Shown: one piece after another, positions 25,567 through 33,911 of the stretch | How positions within the stretch are numbered: position 1 is the stretch's first letter | Layout of the letters: the number at the start of each line of letters is the position of its first letter | NCBI GenBank assembly: GCA_024682455.1 | Contig: JAIKZF010000097.1 | Location: 1 to 64,000 of the forward strand | Source: Ruminiclostridium sp. | Lineage (GTDB): Bacteria > Bacillota > Clostridia > Oscillospirales > Ruminococcaceae | Reading direction: 5' to 3' | Length of the DNA: 64,000 nt | Position numbers and translations under genes: made by a program | Notes under the pieces: generated by a model | Database searches by the model: none | Seen by the model: the letters and a program-made list of their open reading frames with translations, nothing else | What the model was told of the DNA's origin: nothing

Positions 25567-26621
25567 TTCTTCTCCTTTCCGAATAACGCCGGTATGCTCT
25601 CCGAATACGGATATCTGCATATCCCCTTTTCCGTTACTATCGCGGTTATGAGCTCCGCGTCGGTTACGTCGAACGCGGGGTTGTAGCATTTCACCGAGGC
25701 AGGTGCCATTGGCTCCGTGTAGAATTTCGACTTTATCTCTTCGGGGTCGCGTTCCTCGATCTTTATATCCGCTCCCGTCTTACATTCCATATCTATCGTG
25801 GACGACGGACAGAACACATAGAACGGAACTCCGTAATGCTTCGCGAGCACCGCGACTCCGCTCGTTCCGATCTTGTTCGCTGTATCGCCGTTTGCAGCAA
25901 CTCTGTCACATCCGACAAAGCAGGCGTTGATCCTGCCCTGCTTCATCACTATGCTTGCCATATTGTCGCAGATGAGCGTTACGTCTATGCCTGCCTTGTC
26001 AAGCTCATAGGCGGTCAGGCGCGCGCCCTGCAGGAGCGGTCTTGTCTCGTCGGTGTAAGCGTGGAATTTGTAGCCCTTTTCGGCACCCAGTATAAGCGTC
26101 CCGAGGCCTGTCCCGTACAGCGAGGTAGCCAGCGGACCCGCGTTGCAGTGCGTAAGAACGCCGTCGCCGTCCTTAACGAGCGTCAGACCGTATTCCGATA
26201 TGGCTCTGCACATTGCGATGTCCTCGTCCTGTATCGCTGTACATTCCTTACGCATAGCCGCGAGCATTCCCGCTGTATCTGTCCCGGGATACTCCATAGC
26301 AGCGCTCTCGACGCGCCGCAGGGCGTGGAAAAGGTTCACCGCCGTGGGACGCGAGGAATTGATATACGCCGCTATATGGTGCATCTCAGTGAGGAATTTC
26401 TCCCTGTCCGCGTCTCCGAGGCCATTCATCGTCACATATAGTCCCATTCCTGCGCAGATGCCTATCGCGGGAGCTCCGCGGACTTTGAGCGCCTTTATCG
26501 CTTCATAGAAATCCTCAGGCGTAACAAGTGAAAGATATTCAAGCCTGTTCGGAAGCTGAGTCTGGTCAATTATGACAACGCTTTTTCCGTCCTCGGACAG
26601 CACTACATTTTCGGGTCTCAT
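25560..26621 (-). CDS. mtnA: S-methyl-5-thioribose-1-phosphate isomerase
   Basis: 353 residues, the usual MtnA size, of the eIF-2B-like isomerase family. Signatures are [23 protein letters not shown] (catalytic Cys), and [18 protein letters not shown] with the catalytic Asp. It converts 5-methylthioribose 1-phosphate to the ribulose form. Ribose-1,5-bisphosphate isomerases of the same fold are the main alternative, but the neighbouring MTA deaminase and nucleoside phosphorylase favour MtnA. The gap to punA is 15 bases. Confidence 0.92.
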   Translation of the reverse strand: MRPENVVLSEDGKSVVIIDQTQLPNRLEYLSLVTPEDFYEAIKALKVRGAPAIGICAGMGLYVTMNGLGDADREKFLTEMHHIAAYINSSRPTAVNLFHALRRVESAAMEYPGTDTAGMLAAMRKECTAIQDEDIAMCRAISEYGLTLVKDGDGVLTHCNAGPLATSLYGTGLGTLILGAEKGYKFHAYTDETRPLLQGARLTAYELDKAGIDVTLICDNMASIVMKQGRINACFVGCDRVAANGDTANKIGTSGVAVLAKHYGVPFYVFCPSSTIDMECKTGADIKIEERDPEEIKSKFYTEPMAPASVKCYNPAFDVTDAELITAIVTEKGICRYPYSESIPALFGKEKKC

Positions 26622-26636
26622 AGCTTTCCTTTCAGA

Positions 26637-27467
26637 TCAAAGTATTTCGTGTATATTCTTTATCGAAGCTCTTATCAGCTTTTTGAACAGCGGAGCCGCC
26701 TTGTCGGAAGCCTCGATGACCTCCTGATGAGTCAGCGGGTTGTCCGTAAGCCCGCAGCCGAGGTTGCAGACGCAGGAAATACCTACCACTCTCATTCCGG
26801 CATGATTGGCGGCTATCGTTTCGCAGGCTGTGCTCATGCCTATCGCGTCGGCTCCGAGCAGACGGCACATACGCACCTCGGCGGGGGTCTCGAAATTCGG
26901 TCCGGTGAGCTGGATATATACGCCCTGCTTAAGGTCGATGTCCAGCGCCTTTGCCGCCTTTATCACCTGCTCACGGAGCTGCTTGTCATATATTTCGTGC
27001 ATATCGGGGAAACGTGTGCCCAGCTCCTCGAAATTCGCGCCTATCAGCGGACTCGGAACAAAGTTCGCTATCTGATCGGTTATCAGCATGAAGTCGCCCG
27101 CGGTGAAGTCCGTGTTGCAGGAGCCGCTGGCGTTTGTAACGAACAGCACCTTCGCGCCCATGAGCTTCATCAGGCGTGTCGGAAGCACGACGTCCTGCAT
27201 AGGGTAGCCCTCGTAGTAGTGGACTCTTCCCTGCATTATCACAACAGGAACTCCCTCCATATATCCGAACACGAACCTGCCCTTGTGACCGAATACCGTC
27301 GACTGCGGGAAGCCCTCTATATCCCTGTAATCGAGCACGGCCTTCACGTCTATCTCGTCGGCAAGGGCTCCGAGCCCCGAGCCGAGTATGAGCGCGACCT
27401 CCGGCTTGAAATCTATCTTTTCCTTAAAGCATTCATAGCATTTCCCGAGCTTTTCCTGTGGTGTCAT
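26637..27467 (-). CDS. punA: Purine nucleoside phosphorylase (trimeric, class I)
   Basis: 276 residues. Phosphorolyses (deoxy)inosine and guanosine to base and ribose 1-phosphate. Motifs: LILGSGLGALAD, GRVHYYEGYPMQD (phosphate-site His), TNASGSCN, and LTGPNFETPAEVRM with the purine-binding Glu. The usual GMSTVPE segment reads GMSTACETIAANH, a small departure near the active site. Trimeric PNPs prefer 6-oxopurines, so methylthioinosine from the neighbouring deaminase is a possible substrate. First gene of the six-gene operon; AAAGGAAC precedes the ATG. Confidence 0.93.
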   Translation of the reverse strand: MTPQEKLGKCYECFKEKIDFKPEVALILGSGLGALADEIDVKAVLDYRDIEGFPQSTVFGHKGRFVFGYMEGVPVVIMQGRVHYYEGYPMQDVVLPTRLMKLMGAKVLFVTNASGSCNTDFTAGDFMLITDQIANFVPSPLIGANFEELGTRFPDMHEIYDKQLREQVIKAAKALDIDLKQGVYIQLTGPNFETPAEVRMCRLLGADAIGMSTACETIAANHAGMRVVGISCVCNLGCGLTDNPLTHQEVIEASDKAAPLFKKLIRASIKNIHEIL

Positions 27468-27496
27468 AGCGTTTGTTCCTTTCCTGATATATCAAC

Positions 27497-27526
27497 TTTC
27501 TGTATCCGCCGAAGCTGATACAGAAA
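27497..27526. repeat. Perfect 10-base inverted repeat at the punA transcription start
   Basis: TTTCTGTATC (27497-27506) and GATACAGAAA (27517-27526) are exactly complementary around a 10-base centre. They lie immediately downstream of the punA -10, spanning about +1 to +25. The repeat may be a repressor operator or a 5' mRNA stem-loop. Confidence 0.75.
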
Positions 27527-27528
27527 TT

Positions 27529-27557
27529 ATTATACCATATTTTTCCTTTTTTTTCAA
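27529..27557 (-). promoter_or_regulatory. Sigma-A promoter of the punA-mreB operon
   Basis: Minus strand TTGAAA (27552-27557), 17-base spacer, TATAAT (27529-27534), about 62 bases before the punA ATG. Confidence 0.9.
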
Positions 27558-27571
27558 TATCTTTGTGAACA

Positions 27572-27602
27572 ATAGTCCCGATTTTTGCAAAAACGGGACT
27601 AT
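27572..27602. repeat. 31-base near-perfect palindrome between divergent promoters
   Basis: ATAGTCCCG (27572-27580) pairs with CGGGACTAT (27594-27602), and inside it TTTTTGCAAAAA continues the dyad, with one unpaired A. It lies midway between the -35 elements of punA and the DUF1846 operon and has no T-run, which favours a protein-binding site over a terminator. Confidence 0.7.
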
Positions 27603-27616
27603 AATTAAAAAAAGTC

Positions 27617-27645
27617 TTGAAATCGGAGAGTTTTTGTTATATAAT
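27617..27645 (+). promoter_or_regulatory. Sigma-A promoter of the DUF1846 operon
   Basis: TTGAAA (27617-27622), 17-base spacer, TATAAT (27640-27645), 37 bases before the chosen ATG. Confidence 0.9.
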
Positions 27646-27682
27646 AGATGTGTTATTGATTTTCTGCGGAAAGGATACTGAA

Positions 27683-29167
27683 ATGGAAGCTGACAAAAGA
27701 ATCGGATTTGACAATGACCTTTATCTCAAGACCCAGTCGGAGCATATCCGCGAGAGGATATCACACTTTGACGACAAGCTCTACCTTGAATTCGGCGGAA
27801 AGCTTTTCGACGACTATCACGCGTCGAGGGTACTGCCGGGCTTCATGCCGGACAGCAAACTGAAAATGCTGCTCCAGCTGAAGGACGACGCGGAGATCGT
27901 TATAGTCATAAACTCCGGCGATATCGAGAAGAACAAGATACGCGGAGACCTCGGCATTACCTATGATGTCGATGTGATAAGACTGATAAGCGTTTTCCGC
28001 AAGATCGGACTGTATGTGAGCAGCGTGGTGCTGACGCAGTACGAAAACCAGACATCGGCGGACGCTTTCGCCGAGCGTCTCAAAGCTCTCGGCGTGAAGG
28101 TGTACCACCACTACCGCATAAGCGGCTATCCGTCCAATCTGTCGCTGATAATGAGCGACGAGGGCTACGGAAAGAACGACTACATCGAAACGACCCGCCA
28201 CCTCGTCGTTATAACCGCTCCGGGCCCCGGAAGCGGCAAAATGGCTACCTGCCTCTCCCAGCTCTACCACGAGCATAAGCGCGGGCTGAACGCGGGCTAC
28301 GCGAAGTTCGAGACCTTCCCGATATGGAACCTGCCCCTTAAGCACCCGGTGAACATCGCGTATGAGGCTGCGACCTCCGACCTGAACGACGTCAATATGA
28401 TCGACCCGTTCCACGTTGAGGCTTACGGCCAGACGACCGTTAACTATAACCGCGACGTTGAGATATTCCCCGTGCTAAATGCCATGTTCGAGAGCATTTT
28501 CGGGAAATCGCCCTACAAGTCCCCGACGGACATGGGCGTAAATATGGCGGGCAACTGCATTATAAACGACGATATCGTGAGAGAAGCCGCCAAGGAAGAG
28601 ATCATAAGGCGCTACTACGTCGGACTCTGCGACCACCGCAAGGGGCTTATCTCCGACGATGAGGTATATAAGCTGGAGCTGCTGATGCAGCAGGCGGGCG
28701 TTACCAAGGAAGACCGCCGCGTTGTCGCTCCAGCCCTCGCGAAGGAGCAGGCGACCGGAAATCCCGCGGCGGCTATGGAGCTGCCCGACGGTACGATAAT
28801 CACCGGAAAGACCTCCAATCTGCTCGGAGCCTCCTCTGCCCTGCTGCTCAACGCCCTGAAATACTTCGGCGGGATAGACGACGAAAAGCTCCTCATGTCG
28901 CCGGTGGTCATCGAGCCTATTCAGGATCTTAAAGTCAATCATCTCGGCAACATCAACCCGAGACTGCATACCGACGAGACTCTTCTAGCGCTTTCGATAT
29001 GCGCCACCACAAGCGAGGACGCGAAGAAGGCTATCGAGCAGCTTTCCAAGCTCCGCGGCTGCGACGTACATTCTACGGTCATACTTTCGGCGGTAGACGA
29101 ACGCACATTCAAGCGCCTGGGTGTGAACCTAACCTGTGAGCCGAAATACGGCACACCCGAATCATAA
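27683..29167 (+). CDS. DUF1846-family protein
   Basis: 494 residues from the ATG at 27683, chosen because AAAGGA precedes it, it follows the promoter, and the first residues (KRIGFDNDLYLKTQSEHIRERI) are those of the family. The protein family is widespread in Firmicutes and of unknown function; it has a P-loop-like TAPGPGSGKMATCLSQLYHE segment near residue 195 that suggests nucleotide binding. A second conserved region (EQATGNPAAAMELPDG) lies in the C-terminal part. No membrane segment. The next gene starts three bases after its stop. Confidence 0.9.
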   Translation: MEADKRIGFDNDLYLKTQSEHIRERISHFDDKLYLEFGGKLFDDYHASRVLPGFMPDSKLKMLLQLKDDAEIVIVINSGDIEKNKIRGDLGITYDVDVIRLISVFRKIGLYVSSVVLTQYENQTSADAFAERLKALGVKVYHHYRISGYPSNLSLIMSDEGYGKNDYIETTRHLVVITAPGPGSGKMATCLSQLYHEHKRGLNAGYAKFETFPIWNLPLKHPVNIAYEAATSDLNDVNMIDPFHVEAYGQTTVNYNRDVEIFPVLNAMFESIFGKSPYKSPTDMGVNMAGNCIINDDIVREAAKEEIIRRYYVGLCDHRKGLISDDEVYKLELLMQQAGVTKEDRRVVAPALAKEQATGNPAAAMELPDGTIITGKTSNLLGASSALLLNALKYFGGIDDEKLLMSPVVIEPIQDLKVNHLGNINPRLHTDETLLALSICATTSEDAKKAIEQLSKLRGCDVHSTVILSAVDERTFKRLGVNLTCEPKYGTPES

Positions 29168-29170
29168 GCC

Positions 29171-29959
29171 ATGCGCGTAGTTTCCATATGCAGCTCCAGC
29201 AAGGCTAACTGCACCTACATAGAGAGCGGAGGCAAAGGCTTCATAGTCGATATCGGCTGCACATACAAAGCCTTATGCAGCGGGCTGGCACTCGCCGGAC
29301 GAAGCGTTGACGACATAAACGCGGTGTTCATCACTCACGAGCATTCCGACCACATCGACGGGCTGAACGTGCTCACAAAGCACCTGAATGTTCCCGTCTA
29401 CGCCTCCGAGGGAACGATGAACGCGATAATTAGCAAGGGAAAGGCAGCTCCCGGCGCCGATCTCCGACTCGCGGACGAAGCCGTGAACGCTCCCGTGAAC
29501 GTGAAGGCTCACGCCTTCCGCACACCCCATGACAGCGCAGAAAGCACCGACTACACGTTCTCCGACGGCGAAAGCAGGATAGCGATATGCACCGACCTCG
29601 GGAAAGTAACCGACGAGGTGCGCGAAAACCTGCTCGGCTGCCGGTTCGTGCTGCTCGAATCGAACTATGACCCGCAGATGCTCACGCGAAACCTTAATTA
29701 CAGCTACCCGCTGAAGGAACGCATACGCTCGGACAGAGGACACCTTTCTAACGGCGACTGCGCGGCTTTCGCGAGAGAGCTTGTGAGCTCGGGAACGGTA
29801 TCGCTTATGCTGGGACATCTGAGCCAGAACAACAATACCCCGGAGCTCGCGCTGTCCGTTACGGAACGCGCGCTGTCCGCCGCGGGAGCCGTTCGCGGCA
29901 GGGACTATATCCTCGGCGCTGCGGCAGTAGTCGGAAACGGGAAAGCAATAGCGATATGA
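29171..29959 (+). CDS. MBL-fold metallohydrolase, WalJ/YycJ type
   Basis: 262 residues with the beta-lactamase-fold motif FITHEHSDHIDGL and further ligands in RTPHDS and the CTDLG turn. The start MRVVSICSSSKANCTYIESGG and the HLSNGDCA segment match the WalJ (YycJ/VicX) family, which is usually encoded beside the WalRK two-component system and has reported nuclease activity. WalRK itself is not in this window. Three bases separate it from DUF1846, and its stop overlaps the next start in ATGA. Confidence 0.88.
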   Translation: MRVVSICSSSKANCTYIESGGKGFIVDIGCTYKALCSGLALAGRSVDDINAVFITHEHSDHIDGLNVLTKHLNVPVYASEGTMNAIISKGKAAPGADLRLADEAVNAPVNVKAHAFRTPHDSAESTDYTFSDGESRIAICTDLGKVTDEVRENLLGCRFVLLESNYDPQMLTRNLNYSYPLKERIRSDRGHLSNGDCAAFARELVSSGTVSLMLGHLSQNNNTPELALSVTERALSAAGAVRGRDYILGAAAVVGNGKAIAI

Positions 29960-30885
29960 ACGGATTTGCGTATTCTGACGACAACAAGCGCTACCATACG
30001 CTATATTACCACAATAAGCATACATACGGCCGACGGGTCGTGAAGGCGGTCATCGACGCGGGCTTTACCTGCCCCAACATCGACGGCTCCCGCGGCACGG
30101 GCGGCTGTATTTTCTGTGACGGCGGGAGCGGCTATTTTACCGCAGAGCCCGCTGTTCCCGTCGCGGAGCAGATAAAAAGGGAAAAAGAGCGCATTTACGC
30201 CAAATACCCCGACGCGCTCATAAACGCCTATTTTCAGGCGCACACGAACACCTACGCGGATACAGACACTCTCGGCAGACTGTACCGCGAAGCCATAAAC
30301 GCCGGAGTTCACGGAATATCCGTAGCTACCCGCGCGGACTGTATCGACGACGAAAAAGCCGCGCTTCTTGCGGGACTCGGAGTGCCTGTGACCGTTGAGC
30401 TCGGATTGCAGACGATACACGACGAGACTGCGCAGAAAATGAACCGCTGTCACACCTGTGCGGAGTTTCTCGCGGGCTTTGAGCTGCTGAAACGGCACGG
30501 GCTCCGGGTGTGCGTGCATATCATTGACGGGCTGCCCGGTGAGACGCAGGATATGATGCTCGATACCGCACGCGAGGTCGGCAGACTGCGGCCCGACGGT
30601 ATAAAGATACACCTGCTGCACGTCATACGCGGAACCCAGCTCTGCGAGATGTACGAGCGCGGACTGTATGAGCCTATGAGCAGGGACGATTATATCGGGA
30701 TCGTCGCCGGGCAGCTGCGGCTGATACCTCCGGAGACCGTGATCGAGCGCATTACGGGCGACGGCGACAGGCGCACGCTTGCCGCGCCGCTCTGGAGCAT
30801 CGACAAGATATCGGTGCTCGGCGGGATAGATAAATACATGAACGAGCATAATTTTTATCAGGGCGACAGATACGAAAAAAAGTGA
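29956..30885 (+). CDS. Radical SAM protein, TIGR01212/YhcC type
   Basis: 309 residues. The family-specific cluster CPNIDGSRGTGGCIFC has a long spacing between the first cysteine and the CxxC, as in the YhcC/TIGR01212 group rather than the usual CxxxCxxC. The start region KRYHTLYYHNKHTYGRRVVK and VELGLQTIHDETAQKMNR are also typical. Members bind a 4Fe-4S cluster and SAM; the substrate is not established, with tRNA modification suggested for relatives. Last gene of the DUF1846 operon, ending in a strong hairpin that begins at its stop codon. Confidence 0.92.
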   Translation: MNGFAYSDDNKRYHTLYYHNKHTYGRRVVKAVIDAGFTCPNIDGSRGTGGCIFCDGGSGYFTAEPAVPVAEQIKREKERIYAKYPDALINAYFQAHTNTYADTDTLGRLYREAINAGVHGISVATRADCIDDEKAALLAGLGVPVTVELGLQTIHDETAQKMNRCHTCAEFLAGFELLKRHGLRVCVHIIDGLPGETQDMMLDTAREVGRLRPDGIKIHLLHVIRGTQLCEMYERGLYEPMSRDDYIGIVAGQLRLIPPETVIERITGDGDRRTLAAPLWSIDKISVLGGIDKYMNEHNFYQGDRYEKK

Positions 30886-30914
30886 CCTTCCGCAAACCCG
30901 CGGAAGGTCGTTTT
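30877..30914. terminator. Bidirectional rho-independent terminator
   Basis: Ten-base stem GACCTTCCGC / GCGGAAGGTC (30884-30893 with 30900-30909), six-base loop. GTTTTC follows on plus, and on minus seven T follow after AC. It ends both the DUF1846 operon and the convergent sigma/anti-sigma operon. Confidence 0.92.
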
Positions 30915-30939
30915 CATATATGGAGGATAAGAATTGTTA

Positions 30940-33129
30940 TCAATCGTCCACGTTGTCCTCATCGACATCATCTACGGCTTCTTCATCGTCGTCGCAATCG
31001 TCTGTCACTTCATCAAGCTCTTCTTCCAGAGGCATAAACTCCGCCGTTTTGCTGGACGCGAGCAGCTTTTTCAGCTTCTCCGTAAAGCCGTCGGACATCT
31101 TGAAAGGTACCGCACGAAAATGTCTGAAATACAGGATATCATCTTTGCCGACTTTTATCTCCGACATAAAGCTGTGAACGAAAATGTTGATATCGTCGAT
31201 GTTCTGTACACCGCTTCCGGCCTTCTCCACAAGATATCTCGCTGTCGTGAATTCGGACTTTATCAGATCATATATCGCTTTCAGTTCCTCAGCGTCTTTT
31301 ATTTCAAACCAGCCCTTCTGACCGTCCTTCTCGCCCCTGAAGCTTACGAGCTCGGGAACGCTGAAATACTTCGCGGCTTCGTATTCGGCAAGTGTATCAA
31401 ATATCGGTATCGTCACATTGTTCGCAGCGCCTATCGCGTTAAGGGCGTTTATGATATCCCCGCGGGTGATGCCGAACCGATACATGGCGGATTTTCCGGT
31501 CTGCACGAAGCACATTCCGTCTAAACTCATGGTAATGTCAACTCTTGCGGAAGCCTTTGTGTAGAACGATATCAGTATCTCGCCGTTCACGTCGTATACC
31601 GCGTTTTCATTGAGATTATCGTATACATTGTCGGAGGCGTGAGAAGCGAACAGGCTTTCGATATAGTCATAGCCTATCTTCGCGCTGCTCATCTGCGTGT
31701 CGTAGATGTAATTCACGCCAGCCCATGCCTGCGCGATATTGCCCGCGTTTATGCCGAGAGCCGCGGAGATGTCGCCGACCGTCTTTACCGTGTCGGGGAT
31801 ATAGAGCGAGGCGAGCTTGTCGAACAGCACCGCGCATTTCTGCGCGTCGTACTTAAAGTATGTGTTCGACGGCGTATACATTATTGTTTTTCCGGTCTCG
31901 GGGTCTTTCTCGAAACGGTCTATCTTCAATGTCACGAAGCCGTTCGCGTATACGTTCAACTGGCAGAGACCTTCATCGACGACATCATAATCGTCCTCGC
32001 TGTCCTCGTCTATCCATTCGTCAGCGGCATTGTCGATATCGTAAAAAAACGGATAACGCAGCCATGCCGAATTATTGTAGAAGCTCCTCGTCATATCATG
32101 GGGCTTTATTTGCTTATTGCCCAGATAAAGGACTATCATTGCGCCCTCGGGCTGAAAATCCTCGCTGACTGCGGAAGCGTCGCCGAGACCGTGCACGAAT
32201 TCCTGAATGAAGCTGTAATCGGTAAGGAAGAAGTTCAGCGTTTCAGACGAAACGTTCTGAACTCCGTTCGGACAGTATGACGCGGAATAGGCATACAGCT
32301 CCTCATACGAACCGATATCATAATTGTTTTCGGCGAACTTTTCCACAACATCTCCCAGTCTGTCGCCGTCGTTCACCGGTATCTTTACTTCCTCATCGAC
32401 CTGATAGTCGCCGCTGCCCGGATCTGTTATTACAGCGTCGTCACTATCGGCTTCATCGACCGAAATGTCATCATCTTCAGACTCGGCGATCGACGGTTCA
32501 AGAGAGGTAACGATATCGTCATCAGAATCATCGTCCGTTTCGTTATCAACGGCTTCCTCCATGTCATTCCCGTCCTGGCTTATCGGCGCAGGATCGCCGT
32601 TTCCCGTGTTGCTGTCGGTCACATCTGACGGCACTTCTTCCGTCGGGATAGCCTGTCCGGCATCGCTTACGGAGTTTTCGGTACCGGAGGACGGCAGGAT
32701 CTCTTCACTCCCGTTGTCCGCGTCGGGCGTCGCTTCCGACGAGCCGGACGTTGTGCCGGAGACCTGATCCTTCGCAGTTTCGCTGCTTGCGGGAGCTGTC
32801 GTACCGGGTGTCGTTACAGTCACGTCCGGCTCAGGGAGCTCGGTCGTTCCCACGGTCGCGGAGGTGTCAGCAGGAGGCCGGGTATCTACCCTGTTGTTCA
32901 TCAGCGCGGGTATCAGTATCGCGCTGCCTATGGCTATGACCGCACAGGCCGCGGCTGCGAGATAGCCGGGTCTCAGCCACAGCGGACGACGGCTTTTGCG
33001 GATAAGCCCGTTCATTCTGTCCTCAAATTCCGGTGAGAACTTATAGCCCGTGTCATAAGCGTCGCGGAGCTCTTCCGAGTAAAGCGGAGTCAGAGCTTCC
33101 GACAAAGCCTTTTTAAGTATATTTTCCAT
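30940..33129 (-). CDS. One-pass membrane anti-sigma-like sensor protein
   Basis: 729 residues from the ATG at 33127-33129, with AAGAGG upstream; the frame reaches a TTG eight codons earlier. Layout: cytosolic segment of about 54 residues (MENILKKALSEALTPLYS), one membrane helix (about 55-77), and a Thr/Ser/Asp/Glu-rich linker of roughly 190 residues. Two related extracytoplasmic alpha/beta units follow, and a tail of almost only D and E. The N-terminal segment with an adjacent ECF sigma gene is the arrangement of clostridial anti-sigma factors, but no zinc-binding HxxxCxxC motif is present. The ligand for the outer domains is unknown. It starts 20 bases after the sigma stop. Confidence 0.75.
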   Translation of the reverse strand: MENILKKALSEALTPLYSEELRDAYDTGYKFSPEFEDRMNGLIRKSRRPLWLRPGYLAAAACAVIAIGSAILIPALMNNRVDTRPPADTSATVGTTELPEPDVTVTTPGTTAPASSETAKDQVSGTTSGSSEATPDADNGSEEILPSSGTENSVSDAGQAIPTEEVPSDVTDSNTGNGDPAPISQDGNDMEEAVDNETDDDSDDDIVTSLEPSIAESEDDDISVDEADSDDAVITDPGSGDYQVDEEVKIPVNDGDRLGDVVEKFAENNYDIGSYEELYAYSASYCPNGVQNVSSETLNFFLTDYSFIQEFVHGLGDASAVSEDFQPEGAMIVLYLGNKQIKPHDMTRSFYNNSAWLRYPFFYDIDNAADEWIDEDSEDDYDVVDEGLCQLNVYANGFVTLKIDRFEKDPETGKTIMYTPSNTYFKYDAQKCAVLFDKLASLYIPDTVKTVGDISAALGINAGNIAQAWAGVNYIYDTQMSSAKIGYDYIESLFASHASDNVYDNLNENAVYDVNGEILISFYTKASARVDITMSLDGMCFVQTGKSAMYRFGITRGDIINALNAIGAANNVTIPIFDTLAEYEAAKYFSVPELVSFRGEKDGQKGWFEIKDAEELKAIYDLIKSEFTTARYLVEKAGSGVQNIDDINIFVHSFMSEIKVGKDDILYFRHFRAVPFKMSDGFTEKLKKLLASSKTAEFMPLEEELDEVTDDCDDDEEAVDDVDEDNVDD

Positions 33130-33149
33130 ATTAAGCCTCTTTTCTGAAA

Positions 33150-33704
33150 TCAAACCGTGATACCCTGCTCGTCGAGTATCTCACGGAGTCTCGCGCGGGC
33201 ACGTTCGAGCCGTTTTCTGATACCCGCGTCGGTCTCGCCTGTTATTTCGGCGATCTCTTTCGTCGGCAGTCCGGTCACACAGCGCATATAAAGCACCTGC
33301 GCGTACTGCTCCGGCAGAGAACGTATAGCGTCGACGATACGGCTGTACCCTATGTCCGACAGCGCTTCATCGGACACATCGGTGCTTTCGTCCTCGACCT
33401 CAAAACCGTCGTCATCGAGCGGTATCTCATTCCTGCTGTCTTTCTTGCGCAGAAGGTCGTATGAACAGTTCTTCGTGACCACGCAGTAAAACGCCGCCCG
33501 CTCCTGCGGAGTACGCTCCCGAAGCTTGCCGAAATTACGTGCTATGGCGAAGAATGCGCTGCTCACGGCTTCCTCCGCGTCGTGGTAATTGCCGGTGATC
33601 TTGTACGCTATCGAGAGCATTTTTCCTTTATATCTGTTGTATGCTTCCTCGAACTGCGCCTTATCCCCGGGCTCGTCCAGCATTGCCATATAAACCGATA
33701 ACAT
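33150..33704 (-). CDS. ECF-type RNA polymerase sigma factor
   Basis: 184 residues from the ATG at 33702-33704, which has GAGGTG ten bases upstream; an in-frame GTG six codons earlier is the alternative. Region 2 reads AYNRYKGKMLSIAYKITGNYHDAEEAVSSAFFAIARNF with the ECF-typical DAEE helix, and region 4 is TGLPTKEIAEITGETDAGIRKRLERAR. It directly precedes a membrane anti-sigma-like gene, so it should be held at the membrane until an envelope signal releases it. No ECF-type autoregulatory promoter could be defined confidently in the 190 bases upstream. Confidence 0.92.
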   Translation of the reverse strand: MLSVYMAMLDEPGDKAQFEEAYNRYKGKMLSIAYKITGNYHDAEEAVSSAFFAIARNFGKLRERTPQERAAFYCVVTKNCSYDLLRKKDSRNEIPLDDDGFEVEDESTDVSDEALSDIGYSRIVDAIRSLPEQYAQVLYMRCVTGLPTKEIAEITGETDAGIRKRLERARARLREILDEQGITV

Positions 33705-33867
33705 AATTATGCCGCACCTCACTCAGTTGATATTCTATCTCCGGGGCTCACATCTGCCCCTCTGTAATATATAACGATCACCAAAGCCGATTTGTGACGT
33801 GTTTTCGCTAAAAATATCTCAATTTGTTATTCTGCACAAGGCCGCTCTCATATATTTGTCGCAAATT

Positions 33868-33905
33868 ACAAAAAAGGCATACGATCTGCAAGACTGTATG
33901 CCTTT
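33868..33905 (-). terminator. Rho-independent terminator of stp-prkC-rsgA
   Basis: Minus-strand stem AAAGGCATAC / GTATGCCTTT (33896-33905 with 33873-33882), 13-base loop, followed by further T. It starts six bases after the rsgA stop. Confidence 0.9.
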
Positions 33906-33911
33906 ATAATA

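Noticed and set aside
25567-25689. N-terminal extension of the acetyltransferase into mtnA
   Set aside because: The first 41 codons overlap mtnA, lack acetyltransferase character, and a good ribosome site precedes the internal ATG.
33723-33840. ECF-type autoregulated promoter upstream of the ECF sigma gene
   Set aside because: A TATATT-like -10 exists, but no convincing AAC-type or TTGACA-type -35 could be placed.
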